From: Saccharopolyspora ipomoeae
GTDB taxonomy: Bacteria > Actinomycetota > Actinomycetes > Mycobacteriales > Pseudonocardiaceae
Length of the DNA stretch: 64,000 nt
Direction: 5' to 3'
Assembly (NCBI RefSeq): GCF_029952525.1
Contig: NZ_JASAOF010000012.1
Location: 104,388 to 168,387 of the forward strand
Shown: piece by piece, positions 49,601 to 58,480 of the stretch
Layout of the letters: the number at the start of each line of letters is the position of its first letter
Position numbering within the stretch: the first letter of the stretch is position 1
Notes under the pieces: model-generated
Databases searched by the model: none
What the model saw: the letters and a program-made list of their open reading frames with translations, nothing else
Told to the model about the DNA's origin: nothing
Program-made: the position numbers and the translations under genes

Positions 49601-49926
49601 CCGTCGAACAGGCTCCCGGCGACGCGAACGGTCGCCGTGGGGGTCTCGGCGGATGTGGTCTTGGTCCCAGAATCCGAGGCGCTCGGAGCGGTCTGACCCG
49701 ATTCCGGTCCGGCGTCACCGGTCTCGTCGGCGGCAGAGCTCGCCGGGGGTTCCGCGGGGTTCACCGAAGGCTTCGCCGGGTCGCTTGCGGGCGGGGTGTT
49801 CTCCGACGTCTCAGCAGCTCGATCCGGGGACGGCGCAGCGGTGCGCGACCGGTTCCCCTGGTCCGGTGAGGCCGCTCGGACGTCGGTTTCGGACACCTCA
49901 CCCCGGGTGTTCTGGGGTTCGGGCAC
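46615..49926 (-). CDS. dacB: D-alanyl-D-alanine carboxypeptidase/endopeptidase (DacB/PBP4, family S13) with a 650-residue acidic N-terminal extension
   Basis: The C-terminal 430 residues are a PBP4-type peptidoglycan peptidase: catalytic Ser754 and Lys757 in PASTGK, the SDN triad in LQHSDN and the KTG box in [10 protein letters not shown]. One transmembrane helix (about 656-678) precedes it, so the catalytic part is outside the cell. The first 650 residues should be cytoplasmic; they are disordered and very acidic (Glu/Asp/Ser/Pro). Before the helix, four related motifs occur with Thr458 (EQTQVM), Thr500 (ERTQRI), Thr536 (EQTTRI) and Thr557 (ERTQWI). Two family B palindromes are read in frame as GEVFMKTSP (345-353) and GEVLMKTSP (409-417). 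Mycobacterial Rv3627c, the positional homologue, is only about 460 residues. Confidence 0.93.
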   Translation of the reverse strand: MPEPQNTRGEVSETDVRAASPDQGNRSRTAAPSPDRAAETSENTPPASDPAKPSVNPAEPPASSAADETGDAGPESGQTAPSASDSGTKTTSAETPTATVRVAGSLFDGASGNDGAPRNDGAPGSDGESGSDGESGDGVSSTVKLARSAVRSATAQTQKLTEPSSDDSTSDGSAESAEAKPEPETADQEGPQQESGEEDTTPEEPAEDANAAEPATTETDSTSDETGSADSDAGDEDEQPAEDSSEDKSESDEPKAPNSKDGDSKDATDADSTDSKDADEDTSTEPEAAFPDKDEDAPAPETEKPESEKPESPDSEDGSEQPATEQGTDTEDQEDSPEQESSGDGEVFMKTSPTPTTDQKSPDQDESSVPEESSDRESPGMESSDQEDPSDQGGSAEEEESSDRGSSGGEVLMKTSPVLATESETDSESEASSESEADEDETPAAGTPVEPEWPAEQTQVMRLVVDDEPKTASDSEPEVQAESETGSGAGEPEEEAAERTQRISRADLDAALAKPDGKKKPDGKKEEPPESAAEQTTRIDLKQLRESAPSEAPAERTQWIDRIDFDEPRTASASDFAGLSVPQADPTVGLAPPNPQAPLAQGHQAPQAYASPEDFAGLSAPHQPEDTTDPVASRAVPQHIPFQPERAKTGRRGRGPLIGLAIGLVVLLGAAAAFGPSLLSKTQIADPPAPVRLDPKITPLGQNAPTPAQSGISAALAGPAANPALGTLGGIVMDARTGNVLWQQNPGQPLMPASTGKLLAMSAALLTLDHDARLTTKVVRGSQPGTVVLVGGGDPTLSALSGDRESVYRGAAKLDDLVAQVKAASGGSVSTVLVDTSRYRGPSAAPGWLPEDVAAGFYAPMEPVMLDGGRADPTVDYSPRTQTPALQAGQELAKRLGAASAAPGNAPANAQVLGQVQSAPVSELVENVLQHSDNVLAEALTREVAIATGKEPSFAGGTQAVREVLQRNGLDVSGTAMADGSGLSLDDRITPQLLGQLLHKATAPPGPDGVLPESSAKLRDLLPGMPVAGGSGSLADRYQDSPGQGWVRAKTGTLDGANSLAGSVVTQDGRLLVFAMMSNGTSSSQARPALDQLADALRGCGCR
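48677..48702. repeat. Family B palindrome B4, inside the dacB-like coding sequence
   Basis: GGGGAAGTTTTCATGAGAAC then TTCCCC, with one mismatch in the palindrome. It starts exactly at a codon boundary and encodes GEVLMKTSP on the minus strand, hydrophobic and basic residues in an otherwise acidic stretch. Confidence 0.9.
48869..48894. repeat. Family B palindrome B5, inside the dacB-like coding sequence
   Basis: GGGGAAGTTTTCATGAAAAC then TTCGCC, read on the minus strand as GEVFMKTSP. It lies 192 bases (64 codons) from B4 and is in the same codon phase. Confidence 0.9.
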
Positions 49927-50072
49927 GTGCTCCTCCTCGACTGGAGGTCAGACTGCCAGATTGCGAGCTCTCGCACTGCGGTGGGGCCCGGGGCCCGAGC
50001 GTGGTCCACACTAGACGTGGTCGCGCGCGCGAGCGTGCGGTTGCATCCGACGCAAGACGAGTGAGGAACCGC

Positions 50073-50561
50073 GTGGACTTCGACGTCACGATCGAGATCC
50101 CCAAGGGGAACCGGAACAAGTACGAGGTGGACCACGAGACGGGTCGTATCCGTCTCGACCGGACGTTGTTCACCGCCACGCAGTACCCGGCCGACTACGG
50201 GTTCGTCGACGACACCCTGGGTGAGGACGGCGACCCGTTGGACGCGCTGGTGCTGGTCCAGGAGCCGACCTTCCCGGGTTGCCTGATCAAGTCGCGCGCC
50301 ATCGGCATGTTCCGCATGCGCGACGAGAAGGGCGGCGACGACAAGGTCATCTGCGTTCCTTCGGACGACCCCCGCCAGGAGCACCTGCAGGACATCCACC
50401 ACCTCTCCGAGTTCTACAGGCTGGAGATCCAGCACTTCTTCGAGGTGTACAAGGACCTGGAGCCGGGCAAGAGCGTGGAGGGCGCCACGTGGGTCGGCCG
50501 TGCCGAGGCGCAGGCCGAGATCAAGAAGTCGTACGAGCGCGCCAAGGAAGCGGGCCACTGA
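50073..50561 (+). CDS. ppa: Inorganic pyrophosphatase (family I)
   Basis: Ppa hydrolyses the pyrophosphate released by biosynthesis. The GTG at 50073 follows GTGAGGAACC and gives 162 residues; an upstream frame is not used. The metal and phosphate sites are all present: [41 protein letters not shown] and the later [12 protein letters not shown]. It is divergent from the dacB-like gene, as in mycobacteria (Rv3627c/Rv3628), and ends the conserved block. Confidence 0.97.
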   Translation: MDFDVTIEIPKGNRNKYEVDHETGRIRLDRTLFTATQYPADYGFVDDTLGEDGDPLDALVLVQEPTFPGCLIKSRAIGMFRMRDEKGGDDKVICVPSDDPRQEHLQDIHHLSEFYRLEIQHFFEVYKDLEPGKSVEGATWVGRAEAQAEIKKSYERAKEAGH

Positions 50562-50583
50562 CGCTCCCTCCGGGCCACATCGG

Positions 50584-50616
50584 AAGACCCTCCTCGCAGA
50601 CGCGCGGAGGGTCTTT
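50584..50616 (+). terminator. Terminator of ppa
   Basis: AAGACCCTCC pairs with GGAGGGTCTT around a short loop and is followed by a run of T, 22 bases after the ppa stop. It is one of the few hairpins here with a classical T-tract. Confidence 0.9.
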
Positions 50617-50725
50617 TCGTGCCCCGAGGGGGCGCTCTGAAGTTCTGCACAGCCGAGTTCTCCACAGTTGTGGATGGATTCCCCCAGCCCTGTGGACAAC
50701 TGGGGACAACCTTGTGGACGAACGC

Positions 50726-50986
50726 TCACCGGTACCGCATCTTCCCAGGTCGGGGCACTCTCCCCAGGGGTGAGCCGTCGGCCCGGCGGAGCACCACCAT
50801 CGGCTCCTCGGACGCGTGTTTTCCACAGCCTCGGACGTACGGGCGCTGCTCGCGAGGTTGGTAGAACCAGCCCAGCTCGACCTTCGCCCGCGCCACCGAT
50901 CTCCGCCGCACCAGGTGCCGCCGGAGCCACCGCGCCATCCCCACGGCCACGACTCCCGCCGCCGCGGCCAGCATCAACCACGCCAT
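50726..50986 (-). CDS. Small single-pass membrane protein of unknown function
   Basis: The 86-residue frame has an excellent ribosome site (GGAGGAAGGAG) six bases before its ATG. It starts with one hydrophobic helix (residues 2-20), then an arginine-rich stretch (RWLRRHLVRRRSVARAK). A soluble part follows with aromatic and basic residues (LGWFYQPREQRPYVRG) and ends PGKMRYR. I do not recognise the family. It is convergent with ppa and divergent from the phosphotransferase gene. Confidence 0.7.
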   Translation of the reverse strand: MAWLMLAAAAGVVAVGMARWLRRHLVRRRSVARAKVELGWFYQPREQRPYVRGCGKHASEEPMVVLRRADGSPLGRVPRPGKMRYR

Positions 50987-51141
50987 CGCTCTCCTTCCTC
51001 CGCGATGTAGGGATGCCCCGAGCCGAAGATCATGACGACCTCGCGCCCGGAGATCACCCTGATGGCCCCAAATTCAACGCCTGTTGAGCCGAGGGCCGGT
51101 GCGGAGTTACCGTCGAGGCGACGCACGAGGAGGTGGTCGTC

Positions 51142-53712
51142 GTGTCGGCGCTGCGGAGCGACCCGGTTCTGCCGATCGGCCGGGTTCTGGGGCTGGAGAA
51201 GGTCGACGCGGGAATGGGCGAGCTGGTCGGCGGGAAGGCCGCCAACCTCGGTGAGCTGATCGGCGCCGGGTTCCGGGTGCCGCCGGGCTTCGTGCTCACC
51301 ACCGAGACCTGCGCGGCGGTCTGCCCGGTCGACGACCTGATCGGCGACCTGCCGGGCTCGGCCGCCCTCATCCGCGACCGGATCACGAGCGCCGAACTGC
51401 CGCCGGATCTGGTCGGCGCGATCACCGGCGCCCGCGACGAGCTAGGGGCGGGCCCGGTGGCGGTGCGCTCGTCGGCGACGGCCGAGGACCTGCCGCACGC
51501 GAGCTTCGCCGGTCAGCAGGACACCTATCTCAACGTCGTCGGCACCGAGGCGCTGCTCGACGCGGTCCGCCGCTGCTGGGCGTCGCTGTGGTCCGACCGC
51601 GCGGTCGCCTACCGGGAGGCCAACGGCGTCGAGCACGCCGCCGTGCGGATCGCGGTCGTGGTCCAGCGGATGGTCGACGCGCACGCCGCCGGAGTCCTGT
51701 TCACCGCGAACCCGGTCACCGGGGATCGGGCGGAGTGCGTCATCGACGCCAGCACCGGGCTCGGCGAGTCGGTGGTCTCCGGTGCCGTCACCCCGGACCA
51801 CTTCGTGGTGCGCGGGGACCGGGTGAGCGCGCAGCCAGGCGACAAGCCGACCAGCGTCCGGGCCGTCCCGGGCGGCGGGGTGGAGACCGTCGCGCAGGAC
51901 TCGGAGACCGCCTCGATCGGCGAGGCGCAGGCCCGCGAGCTCGCCGAGGTCGGCCGGCGGGTGGCGCGGCACTTCGGGACGCCGCAGGACGTGGAGTGGG
52001 CGATCGGCGCCGACGGCCTGTGGCTGACCCAGTCGCGGCCGATCACGACGCTGTTCCCGCTGCCCGCCGAGAGCGAGCGCGGGCTGCGGATGTACCTGTC
52101 GGTCAACGTCGCGCAGGGCGTGTACCGGCCGCTGACGCCGATGGGCGCGGCGACGCTGGGCCTGCTGGCCGCCGGGGTGCTGCGGGAGCTCGGGATCCCG
52201 TCGCCCGACTCGCGACCGGCGCCGCTGCGGGAGGTCGACGGGTGGGTGTTCCTGGACATCACCGGCACGACCGGCAACCGCATCGGCCGGGCGGTGCTGC
52301 CGCGTCTGCTGGCAGCGGCCGAGGCGCGCACCGGGCGGGTCTACGAGTCCATGATGGACGATCCCCGGCTGCCGCTGCGTCCCGGCGTGCCGTGGCGCGT
52401 GCTGCGCGGGCTCGCCGGGGTCCTGGCGCGCAACCGGATCCCGCTGCTGGTGGCCGGTGTGCTGCGCGATCCCGCCCGCGCCCGCGAGGAGGCGTTCCGC
52501 CGGGTCGATGAGCTGCGCGCCGATCTCGCCGCCGCGCGACCGGTCACCGCCCGGGAGCGGCTCGACGCCGCCCGGCACGCGCTGCGGCGGACCACCGCGC
52601 CGGTCATGGCGTGGGTGGCGCCGAGGATGATGCCGATCCTGCTGCTGAGCCGCCTGCTGCCGAAGCTCACCGGGGCGAGCGAGGCGGAGGTCCAGGTGGT
52701 GCTGTCCGGCGTCCCGCACAACGTGACCACCGAGATGGACCTGGAGCTGTGGGCGATCGCGCAACGCCTCGGCCCGGACGTCGACGACCTCGCCGCCCGC
52801 TACCGGGACCGGGACCTGCCGTCCGAGGTCCTGCGCGGGCTCGACGAGTTCCTGGCGCGGCACGGGCATCGCACCGCCGCCGAGATCGACGCGGGCGTCG
52901 CGCGCTGGTCCGAGCACCCCGAGAAGGTCCTGGCGCTGGTGGAGAACTACGCCCGCACCGGCTCGGCCGGGCACGACGCGGTGCAGCGCTTCCGCGCGGC
53001 GGCCGACGAGGCGGAGGTGATGGCCGCCGAGATCGTCGCCCGGCAGCAGAACCGCCCGCGCGCCCGCTTCACGGCCTGGCTGCTGAACCGGGTCCGGAAC
53101 CTCATCGGGATGCGCGAGCTGCCGAAGTACTGCGCTGTCCTCGGAATCGCACACGCCCGCAGGCACATCCGAGGTATCGGTGCGGAACTCGCCGAATCCG
53201 GTTGGATTTCCGATCCGGACGACGTGTTCTTTCTGAACTACGAGGAGCTCTCGGACGTCATCGACGGGGCGGACCACCACGACCTCATCGCGACCCGCCG
53301 CGAGACCCATGCCCGCGAACTCCGCCGCAAGCACCTGCCGAGGCTCCTGCTCTCCGACGGAACGGAACCGGAAACCCTTCTCCCCCAGCAGAACTCGGAG
53401 AACACCCTGCGCGGCACGTCGGCCTCACCGGGCACGGTCACCGGCACGGCCCGGGTGATCCACGACCCGGCCCACGCCCGCCTCCAACCGGGCGAGATCC
53501 TCGTCGCCCCCTCCACCGACCCGGGCTGGACCCCGCTGTTCCTCACGGCCTCCGGCCTGGTGATGGAGATGGGCGGCCCCAACTCCCACGGCGCCACGGT
53601 CGCCCGCGAGAACGGGATCCCCGCCGTCGTGGGCGTTCCGCACGCCACCACCGCCATCCCCGACGGCCGCACCATCACCCTCCACGGCTCCACCGGCACC
53701 GTCGACCTCTGA
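51142..53712 (+). CDS. PEP-synthase-like/rifamycin phosphotransferase (Rph)-like enzyme
   Basis: The GTG at 51142 has GAGGAGG eight bases upstream and gives 856 residues. The N-terminal third is the PPDK/PEP-synthase ATP-grasp domain (LVGGKAANLGELIGAGF, VRSSATAEDLPHASFAGQQDT). The last 80 residues are the swivelling phosphohistidine domain with His816 in GGPNSHGATVARENG. There is no C-terminal PEP-binding barrel as in true PEP synthase. This order and length match rifamycin phosphotransferases, which move the β-phosphate of ATP to the antibiotic through the histidine. I see no obvious rifamycin-associated promoter repeat upstream. Another small-molecule substrate is equally possible. Confidence 0.75.
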   Translation: MSALRSDPVLPIGRVLGLEKVDAGMGELVGGKAANLGELIGAGFRVPPGFVLTTETCAAVCPVDDLIGDLPGSAALIRDRITSAELPPDLVGAITGARDELGAGPVAVRSSATAEDLPHASFAGQQDTYLNVVGTEALLDAVRRCWASLWSDRAVAYREANGVEHAAVRIAVVVQRMVDAHAAGVLFTANPVTGDRAECVIDASTGLGESVVSGAVTPDHFVVRGDRVSAQPGDKPTSVRAVPGGGVETVAQDSETASIGEAQARELAEVGRRVARHFGTPQDVEWAIGADGLWLTQSRPITTLFPLPAESERGLRMYLSVNVAQGVYRPLTPMGAATLGLLAAGVLRELGIPSPDSRPAPLREVDGWVFLDITGTTGNRIGRAVLPRLLAAAEARTGRVYESMMDDPRLPLRPGVPWRVLRGLAGVLARNRIPLLVAGVLRDPARAREEAFRRVDELRADLAAARPVTARERLDAARHALRRTTAPVMAWVAPRMMPILLLSRLLPKLTGASEAEVQVVLSGVPHNVTTEMDLELWAIAQRLGPDVDDLAARYRDRDLPSEVLRGLDEFLARHGHRTAAEIDAGVARWSEHPEKVLALVENYARTGSAGHDAVQRFRAAADEAEVMAAEIVARQQNRPRARFTAWLLNRVRNLIGMRELPKYCAVLGIAHARRHIRGIGAELAESGWISDPDDVFFLNYEELSDVIDGADHHDLIATRRETHARELRRKHLPRLLLSDGTEPETLLPQQNSENTLRGTSASPGTVTGTARVIHDPAHARLQPGEILVAPSTDPGWTPLFLTASGLVMEMGGPNSHGATVARENGIPAVVGVPHATTAIPDGRTITLHGSTGTVDL

Positions 53713-53786
53713 CCCGTTCGAAAACCCCGGTTTTCGCGCGATGAATGTTGCGGTTCTTGACGTGGGTGAGGGGTGAGGACGCGAAA

Positions 53787-53820
53787 AGGGCGGTGCGCGA
53801 CGGGAAACGCGCACCGCCCT
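53787..53820. terminator. Terminator between convergent genes
   Basis: A perfect 13-base stem, AGGGCGGTGCGCG with CGCGCACCGCCCT around ACGGGAAA, lies between the Rph-like gene and the secreted repeat protein gene. It can serve both. Confidence 0.85.
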
Positions 53821-53952
53821 CAGCGGTCTCAGACTCGCCGGGAGGGGCTGGGCGAGGTCTGGATGTCGTCGTGACGGGGGCCGATCACCCGAATCGTCCG
53901 GCGGGGAAGGGGATGCGCCGGGACCGAGAACGGGTTGGCGGGTTCGGGGATG

Positions 53953-54945
53953 TCAGTTGCCGAGCTGGGTGGCGCTGCCGAGCGGGCCGTGCGAGACGAC
54001 GTCGTTGACCTTGTCCAGCGGCGAACCGGCCTTGCCGGTGATGCCCTGGACGTCGCTGACGACGGGAAGTCCGCCCGCGAGACCGCCGACCGGGTCGCCG
54101 GCCTTGCCGGTGGGCAGCGCGCTGCCGCCGACCTCGGTGTTGTTCTCCAGCACGTTGCTCACGGTGTCGCCCACGATGTTGGTGGGAACCGGGGTGGCCT
54201 GCTGACCGGGCTTGGTCTGCGGGGCGCTCTGGGTCACCTGGTCCAGGGTGCCGGTGAGGGTGGTGGGCAGGGCGCCGGTGGGCAGGGCGTCCGTCGCACC
54301 GCTCTTGCCGACGGGCAGCGCACCGGCCACGGGCAGGCCGCCGCCGATGAGGTCGGTGACCGGCTTGAGGATGTCGGCGCCCGGCAGACCGCTCTTGCCG
54401 ACCGGCAGGCCGCCGCCGACCAGGTCGGTGACCGGCTTGAGGACGTCACCGCCCGGCAGACCGCTCTTGCCGACGGGCAGCGAGTCGGCGACCGGCAGAC
54501 CACCCGTGACGTCGGTGACCGGGCCGAGGGCGTCGAGCCCGGGCAGGCCGCTCTTGCCCGCGGGCAGGGTGGAACCGGTCGGCAGCGGGACCTCGTCGAG
54601 CGCGGACGCCGGGTCGAGGCTGTGGGTGTGCCCGGTGCTGGCGTCCTGGACCGCGTCGACGACCGGCTTGAGCAGGGTGCCGGCGGGGGTGCCGCTGACG
54701 ACCTGGCTGACCGGGTCACCGGAGCGGCCGGTGAGCTGCTGGTCGAGCGGAACCACGTCACCGACGGTCTTCTGGGCCGATGCGAGGGTTCCGGCGGCGT
54801 GGAACGCGGTGTTGGCCACGCCGTTGTCGGTGGGCAGCGATGCCGGCAGCTGCGGGCTCTCGGCAGCTGTGGCCGTGGCCGCGAAGCTGACGGCGCCGGC
54901 GCCACCGACCAGTACGGCGGCCGCCGCGGTAAAGGTGCGCTTCAT
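53953..54945 (-). CDS. Secreted repeat protein with GKSGLPG units
   Basis: The 330-residue protein has a signal peptide with a cut near residue 28 (ATATAAES) and GAGAGGAG before its ATG. The mature part is built of Gly/Leu/Pro/Val-rich units. Three related 23-24 residue units with LPxGKSGLPGxDxLxPVTDxxGG start near residues 127, 156 and 180, with shorter GKSG/GKAG units near 213 and 290. There is only one aromatic residue, no cysteine and no catalytic motif. It looks like a cell-wall or surface-film protein, but it lacks the chaplin or rodlin signatures. The 164-base leader is AT-rich. Confidence 0.65.
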   Translation of the reverse strand: MKRTFTAAAAVLVGGAGAVSFAATATAAESPQLPASLPTDNGVANTAFHAAGTLASAQKTVGDVVPLDQQLTGRSGDPVSQVVSGTPAGTLLKPVVDAVQDASTGHTHSLDPASALDEVPLPTGSTLPAGKSGLPGLDALGPVTDVTGGLPVADSLPVGKSGLPGGDVLKPVTDLVGGGLPVGKSGLPGADILKPVTDLIGGGLPVAGALPVGKSGATDALPTGALPTTLTGTLDQVTQSAPQTKPGQQATPVPTNIVGDTVSNVLENNTEVGGSALPTGKAGDPVGGLAGGLPVVSDVQGITGKAGSPLDKVNDVVSHGPLGSATQLGN

Positions 54946-55109
54946 CGCAATGCTCCTCTCTGCACAGGCCGAGTCCTGTGCGCCCGGCGGAGGTTACGGA
55001 AGAAACACCTGCCACTATTCAGCGATCACTTAAGAAGGAAATATCAACAACGCGTGATCAAAAATCGCGGAACTTTCTTCACTATCGAGGGAAGGCCCAC
55101 CGGACTTGA

Positions 55110-55940
55110 TTACTGCATGAGCCCGTCATTGACTGCCGACGGCAACCGGCGGGCGCGTTCGGCGCGCAACGCCTCGACCGCTTCGGCGAATTCGGCGTAG
55201 GCCTCGCGCTCGGAACCGAAGCGGCGGTAGCGGCCGACGCGCAGTTCCACGGCCTCGTACTCGCGCTCCAGGGCGTCGGCCGTCTCCTGCCAGGAGGCGC
55301 TGCGGTCGCGGTGCTTGGCGTAGCCCGCGTACGCCGCGGCCACGGCCACCAGCAGGCTCAGCACGATGGCGACCCAGCGGATGTCCGGGACGGAGGCCGC
55401 GGTCGCCGTCGCGGTGGCGGCGATGATCGAGCCGCCGATCACCACGGTCTGCAGCGCGCTGTCCTTCCAGCGGTCGCCGCGCGCCTCGTGGCGGTAGCGC
55501 TCGATGAGCTCCGGCAGCTGCGCCCGGTAGCGCTTGTGCGCGTCGAGCAGGTCGCCGGTCCCCAGTTCGTCCAGCAGTTGTTCGCGGTGCGCACCTTCGA
55601 GTGCGCGCAGGTCGGTGTCCACCGCGCGAACCCTAAAGTGCTGGCGGTACACGTACACCGCCGCCACGCCCGCCGAGGTCGCGGCGACGAAGAACGTCAC
55701 CGCCGCGGGCACCACCGAGGCCGATAACGCCAGCAGCGTCACCCCCACCGCCGCCAGCAGCAGGTTCCCCGGGACGGCCCACGCGAGCAGCAGCCGCTGC
55801 ACGATGCGCTCCCGGTAGAGCTCCTCGGAGCGCTGCGCGATGCGGCGCTCCCAGTCCCCCTGCTGGAGGCCGTCCCCCTGCCGGTGATCCTCGGCGAGCA
55901 CCCCACCGCCGACGATCCCGGCCGTACTCACTCGCTCCAT
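55110..55940 (-). CDS. DUF4231/SLATT-like four-helix membrane protein
   Basis: The ATG at 55940 follows GGAAGGAC and gives 276 residues. Two pairs of transmembrane helices are seen (about residues 48-95 and 165-215), each followed by a long charged helical stretch (RAVDTDLRALEGAHREQLL; RSASWQETADALEREYEAVE). This two-hairpin layout and the ending RRFGSEREAYAEFAEAVE resemble DUF4231, related to SLATT domains, some of which act as pore-forming effectors in nucleotide-signalling defence systems. No sensor or nucleotide cyclase lies next to it. The function is unknown. Confidence 0.7.
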   Translation of the reverse strand: MERVSTAGIVGGGVLAEDHRQGDGLQQGDWERRIAQRSEELYRERIVQRLLLAWAVPGNLLLAAVGVTLLALSASVVPAAVTFFVAATSAGVAAVYVYRQHFRVRAVDTDLRALEGAHREQLLDELGTGDLLDAHKRYRAQLPELIERYRHEARGDRWKDSALQTVVIGGSIIAATATATAASVPDIRWVAIVLSLLVAVAAAYAGYAKHRDRSASWQETADALEREYEAVELRVGRYRRFGSEREAYAEFAEAVEALRAERARRLPSAVNDGLMQ

Positions 55941-56273
55941 CACATGTCCTTCCAGCGCGTTAGTGCGATCGAAGTGTCTCCCGGAGTTCCACGACAATCG
56001 GCCAGGAGGGTGACTCTCGACTAGGCCTAAAGGTCCACTACCGGCTGCGCCGAGTGATCATCGCTGGGCTCGAACGCCGCGAACCCCGCAATACCCGGCA
56101 GTGATAACAGTGAGTGGCGCGATGCCGGGGAGCGCTGCGCGGTTCCGGGTTCCGGGTTCCGACACTGTGGCAGCGCCGCCGGAACTCCGCTCCACCGGGT
56201 GGGCAGAACGGCGTTCCGGCGGCGCCGGTGCGCTGGATCTTTCGCGAGCGGCGCGAGAAAGCGCGCGCTCCTC
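55941..56273. other. Gap without a recognisable gene
   Basis: This 333-base stretch lies between two minus-strand genes. It holds GGTTCCGGGTTCCGGGTTCC (three short tandem units near 56141-56160) and otherwise nothing I can assign. No frame has a convincing ribosome site or coding bias. Confidence 0.5.
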
Positions 56274-56870
56274 CTAGTGGTCGGGCCAGTCGGTCAGCAT
56301 CCGCGAATCGCCGTAGAAGGAAACGGGATCGACCGCCTGCCCCTTGATCTCGATCTGGAAGTGCAGGTGCGGCCCGGTGGATTGACCGCGATTGCCCATC
56401 GCGGCGATGAGATCACCCGAGTGGACCTTTCGGCCGACTTCCACGTAGGCCGAATCGATGTGGCCGTAGGTGGAAACCGTGTCGTTCGGGTGCGCGATTC
56501 GGACCCACAGCCCGTACCCGCTGGCCGGACCGGAATCGATGACGGTGCCGGCCGAGGCCGCGCGGATGGGTGTGCCGACGTCGTTGGCGATGTCGACGCC
56601 CTTGTGCATCTCGCCCCACCGCATCTCGAAACCGCTGCTGATCACGCCGCGCGTCGGCGCGACCCACGGCGCGGGCCGGGGGGCTGGTGGTCCGGAGTCG
56701 ATCGGGGGGATCGCGGCGGGGTGCGCGACCGGTCGTACTGCTGGGATATTCCGCTCGGGGTGGGCATCCTGCACAGCCACCGCAGCGGCGGCGATTCCTC
56801 CGGCGCAGAGTCCGGCGCTGAGCAGGATTCCGAGGACCTCATTGATGACGGGTCTTTCTCGCAATGCCAT
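56274..56870 (-). CDS. M23-family peptidoglycan endopeptidase
   Basis: The 198-residue protein has an N-terminal membrane segment or uncleaved signal (about 12-33), a Pro-rich linker and a LytM/M23 zinc peptidase domain. The ligands are in MHKGVDIAN (HxxxD) and GPHLHFQIE (HxH), with GYGLWVRIAHPNDTVSTYGH between them. Such enzymes cut peptide bridges of peptidoglycan. ATG at 56870 follows GGAGTGAAG. The long AT-richer leader upstream may hold control elements; I compared it by eye with the c-di-AMP riboswitch often found before such genes and could not make a match. Confidence 0.9.
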   Translation of the reverse strand: MALRERPVINEVLGILLSAGLCAGGIAAAAVAVQDAHPERNIPAVRPVAHPAAIPPIDSGPPAPRPAPWVAPTRGVISSGFEMRWGEMHKGVDIANDVGTPIRAASAGTVIDSGPASGYGLWVRIAHPNDTVSTYGHIDSAYVEVGRKVHSGDLIAAMGNRGQSTGPHLHFQIEIKGQAVDPVSFYGDSRMLTDWPDH

Positions 56871-57325
56871 TGTGCTTCACTCCTGGCGCCCCGGCGCTTT
56901 TCACGCCGCGGCTCGGTGAATTCCGGTGGCATACGCCGGTCTATTCGTTTCCGGCGTCGGGGCTGCCCGCACAAGATTGGAGCCGAGTTCGTCGCGGCGT
57001 GCATTTCCGCATTCGCCGAGCGGTTTCCCGACTTGTGCTCTTCGCCGTCAACTGGATCGGTTCGCCAATCCACCACAGGAATCACACCGGACACCGAGCG
57101 TCCACTGTGGTCGTGATTTCCGGTGCACGATCCGGGGCCGGTCCCGCACGGTCCGGGGAGGCGGCACGGAGGGTGCATGGGAATGAAGGAGTTTCCGGTT
57201 AGCGGCCCGGAACGCCTTACCACCCGACCGATAGTCACCCGATCAGGTCAAAACCGATCGTCTTCCCGGCGCGTCGCCGCGTTCCTAGGCTGACGAGCAG
57301 GTCGAGCGCAGGGAGGGCCCGAAAC
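56871..57325. other. Divergent intergenic region with no gene
   Basis: This 455-base region lies between the divergent M23 peptidase and cystathionine lyase genes and must carry both promoters. It is less GC-rich than its surroundings over most of its length, and several frames are open without coding character. GATCAGGTCAAAACCGATCG near 57241 includes a small inverted GATC pair. I can assign no riboswitch. Confidence 0.5.
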
Positions 57326-58480
57326 ATGGACTACGACCGGATCGAGACCCGCGCGGTGCACGGCGGCGAGCGCCGACCGGGACCCGAGGGATCGGTGGTG
57401 TACCCGATCTACCAGGGCACGGTGTACTCGGTGCCGAGCGGGACCGACTACCACGACCTCCGCTACATCCGGCTCAACTCGACGCCGTCGCAGTCCTACC
57501 TGCACGACAAGCTCGCGGCGCTGGAGGGCGCCGAGGCCGGGCTCGCCACCGCCTCCGGGATGGCGGCGATCTCGACCGCGCTGCACAGCGTCCTGCGCAG
57601 CGGCGACCACCTGCTGGTCGGCGACTGCCTCTACGGCGGCACGCACGACTTCCTCACCCACCACGCCGCCGACTTCGGCTGGGACGTCACCTTCATCGAC
57701 CCGCACCGCCCGGACACCTGGGAGGCCGCGCGCACCCCGCGGACCAAGGCGGTGCTCGTCGAGACCATCACGAACCCGCTGGTCAGGGTGGGAATGCTGC
57801 CCGAGGTCGCCGAGTTCGCGCGCGCCAACGGGCTGGTCAGCCTGATCGACAACACCTTCGCCACACCGGTGAACTTCCGGCCGGTGGCGGCGGGTTTCGA
57901 CCTGGTGCTGCACAGCGCGACGAAGTACCTCAACGGGCACTCGGACATCGTGGCCGGGGCGATCGTCGGACGGGCCGAGCACGTCGAGCGGGCGCGGACG
58001 ACCTCCAACCACTTCGGCGGCAGCCTCGACCCGCACGCCGGGTTCCTGCTGGCCCGGGGCCTGAAGACGCTGGCGCTGCGGGTGCGCGCGCAGAACGAGA
58101 ACGCGCTGCGGCTGGCCGAGTTCCTGGCCGGACGGACCGAGATCGCCCAGGTCAACCACCCCGGCCTGACGTCGCACCCGGACCACGAGCGGGCGGCGGC
58201 GCTGCTCGACGGCTTCGGCGGGATGCTCAGCATCCGCCCGGTCGGCGGGGTCGCCGCCGCGCAGAAGCTCATCGACGCGCTGCGGCTGCCGTTCGACGCG
58301 CCGAGCCTCGGCGGGGTCGAGTCGCTGATCACCCGCCCGGCCGCGACCTCGCACGCGGGCATGAGCGAGCACGACCGGCTCGCGCTCGGCGTCACCGACG
58401 ACCTGGTCCGCATCAGCGTCGGCGTGGAGAGCCCGGAGGACCTCATCGCCGACTTCGACCAGGCCCTCGCGACCCTGTGA
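57326..58480 (+). CDS. metC: PLP-dependent trans-sulfuration enzyme, probable cystathionine β-lyase
   Basis: The 384-residue protein belongs to the Cys/Met metabolism PLP family. The PLP lysine lies in LHSATKYLNGHSD; the phosphate-binding ATASGMAAIS and the LIDNTFATP aspartate block are intact, as is GGVESLITRPAATSHAGM. These features fit cystathionine β-lyase, but γ-lyase or methionine γ-lyase cannot be excluded by eye. AGGGAGG precedes the ATG. The gene stands alone, without other sulfur genes. Confidence 0.85.
   Translation: MDYDRIETRAVHGGERRPGPEGSVVYPIYQGTVYSVPSGTDYHDLRYIRLNSTPSQSYLHDKLAALEGAEAGLATASGMAAISTALHSVLRSGDHLLVGDCLYGGTHDFLTHHAADFGWDVTFIDPHRPDTWEAARTPRTKAVLVETITNPLVRVGMLPEVAEFARANGLVSLIDNTFATPVNFRPVAAGFDLVLHSATKYLNGHSDIVAGAIVGRAEHVERARTTSNHFGGSLDPHAGFLLARGLKTLALRVRAQNENALRLAEFLAGRTEIAQVNHPGLTSHPDHERAAALLDGFGGMLSIRPVGGVAAAQKLIDALRLPFDAPSLGGVESLITRPAATSHAGMSEHDRLALGVTDDLVRISVGVESPEDLIADFDQALATL

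Noticed and set aside
56871..57325. c-di-AMP riboswitch before the M23 peptidase or SAM riboswitch before the cystathionine lyase
   Set aside because: I compared the leaders by eye with the known conserved cores and could not match them; a covariance-model search would decide.
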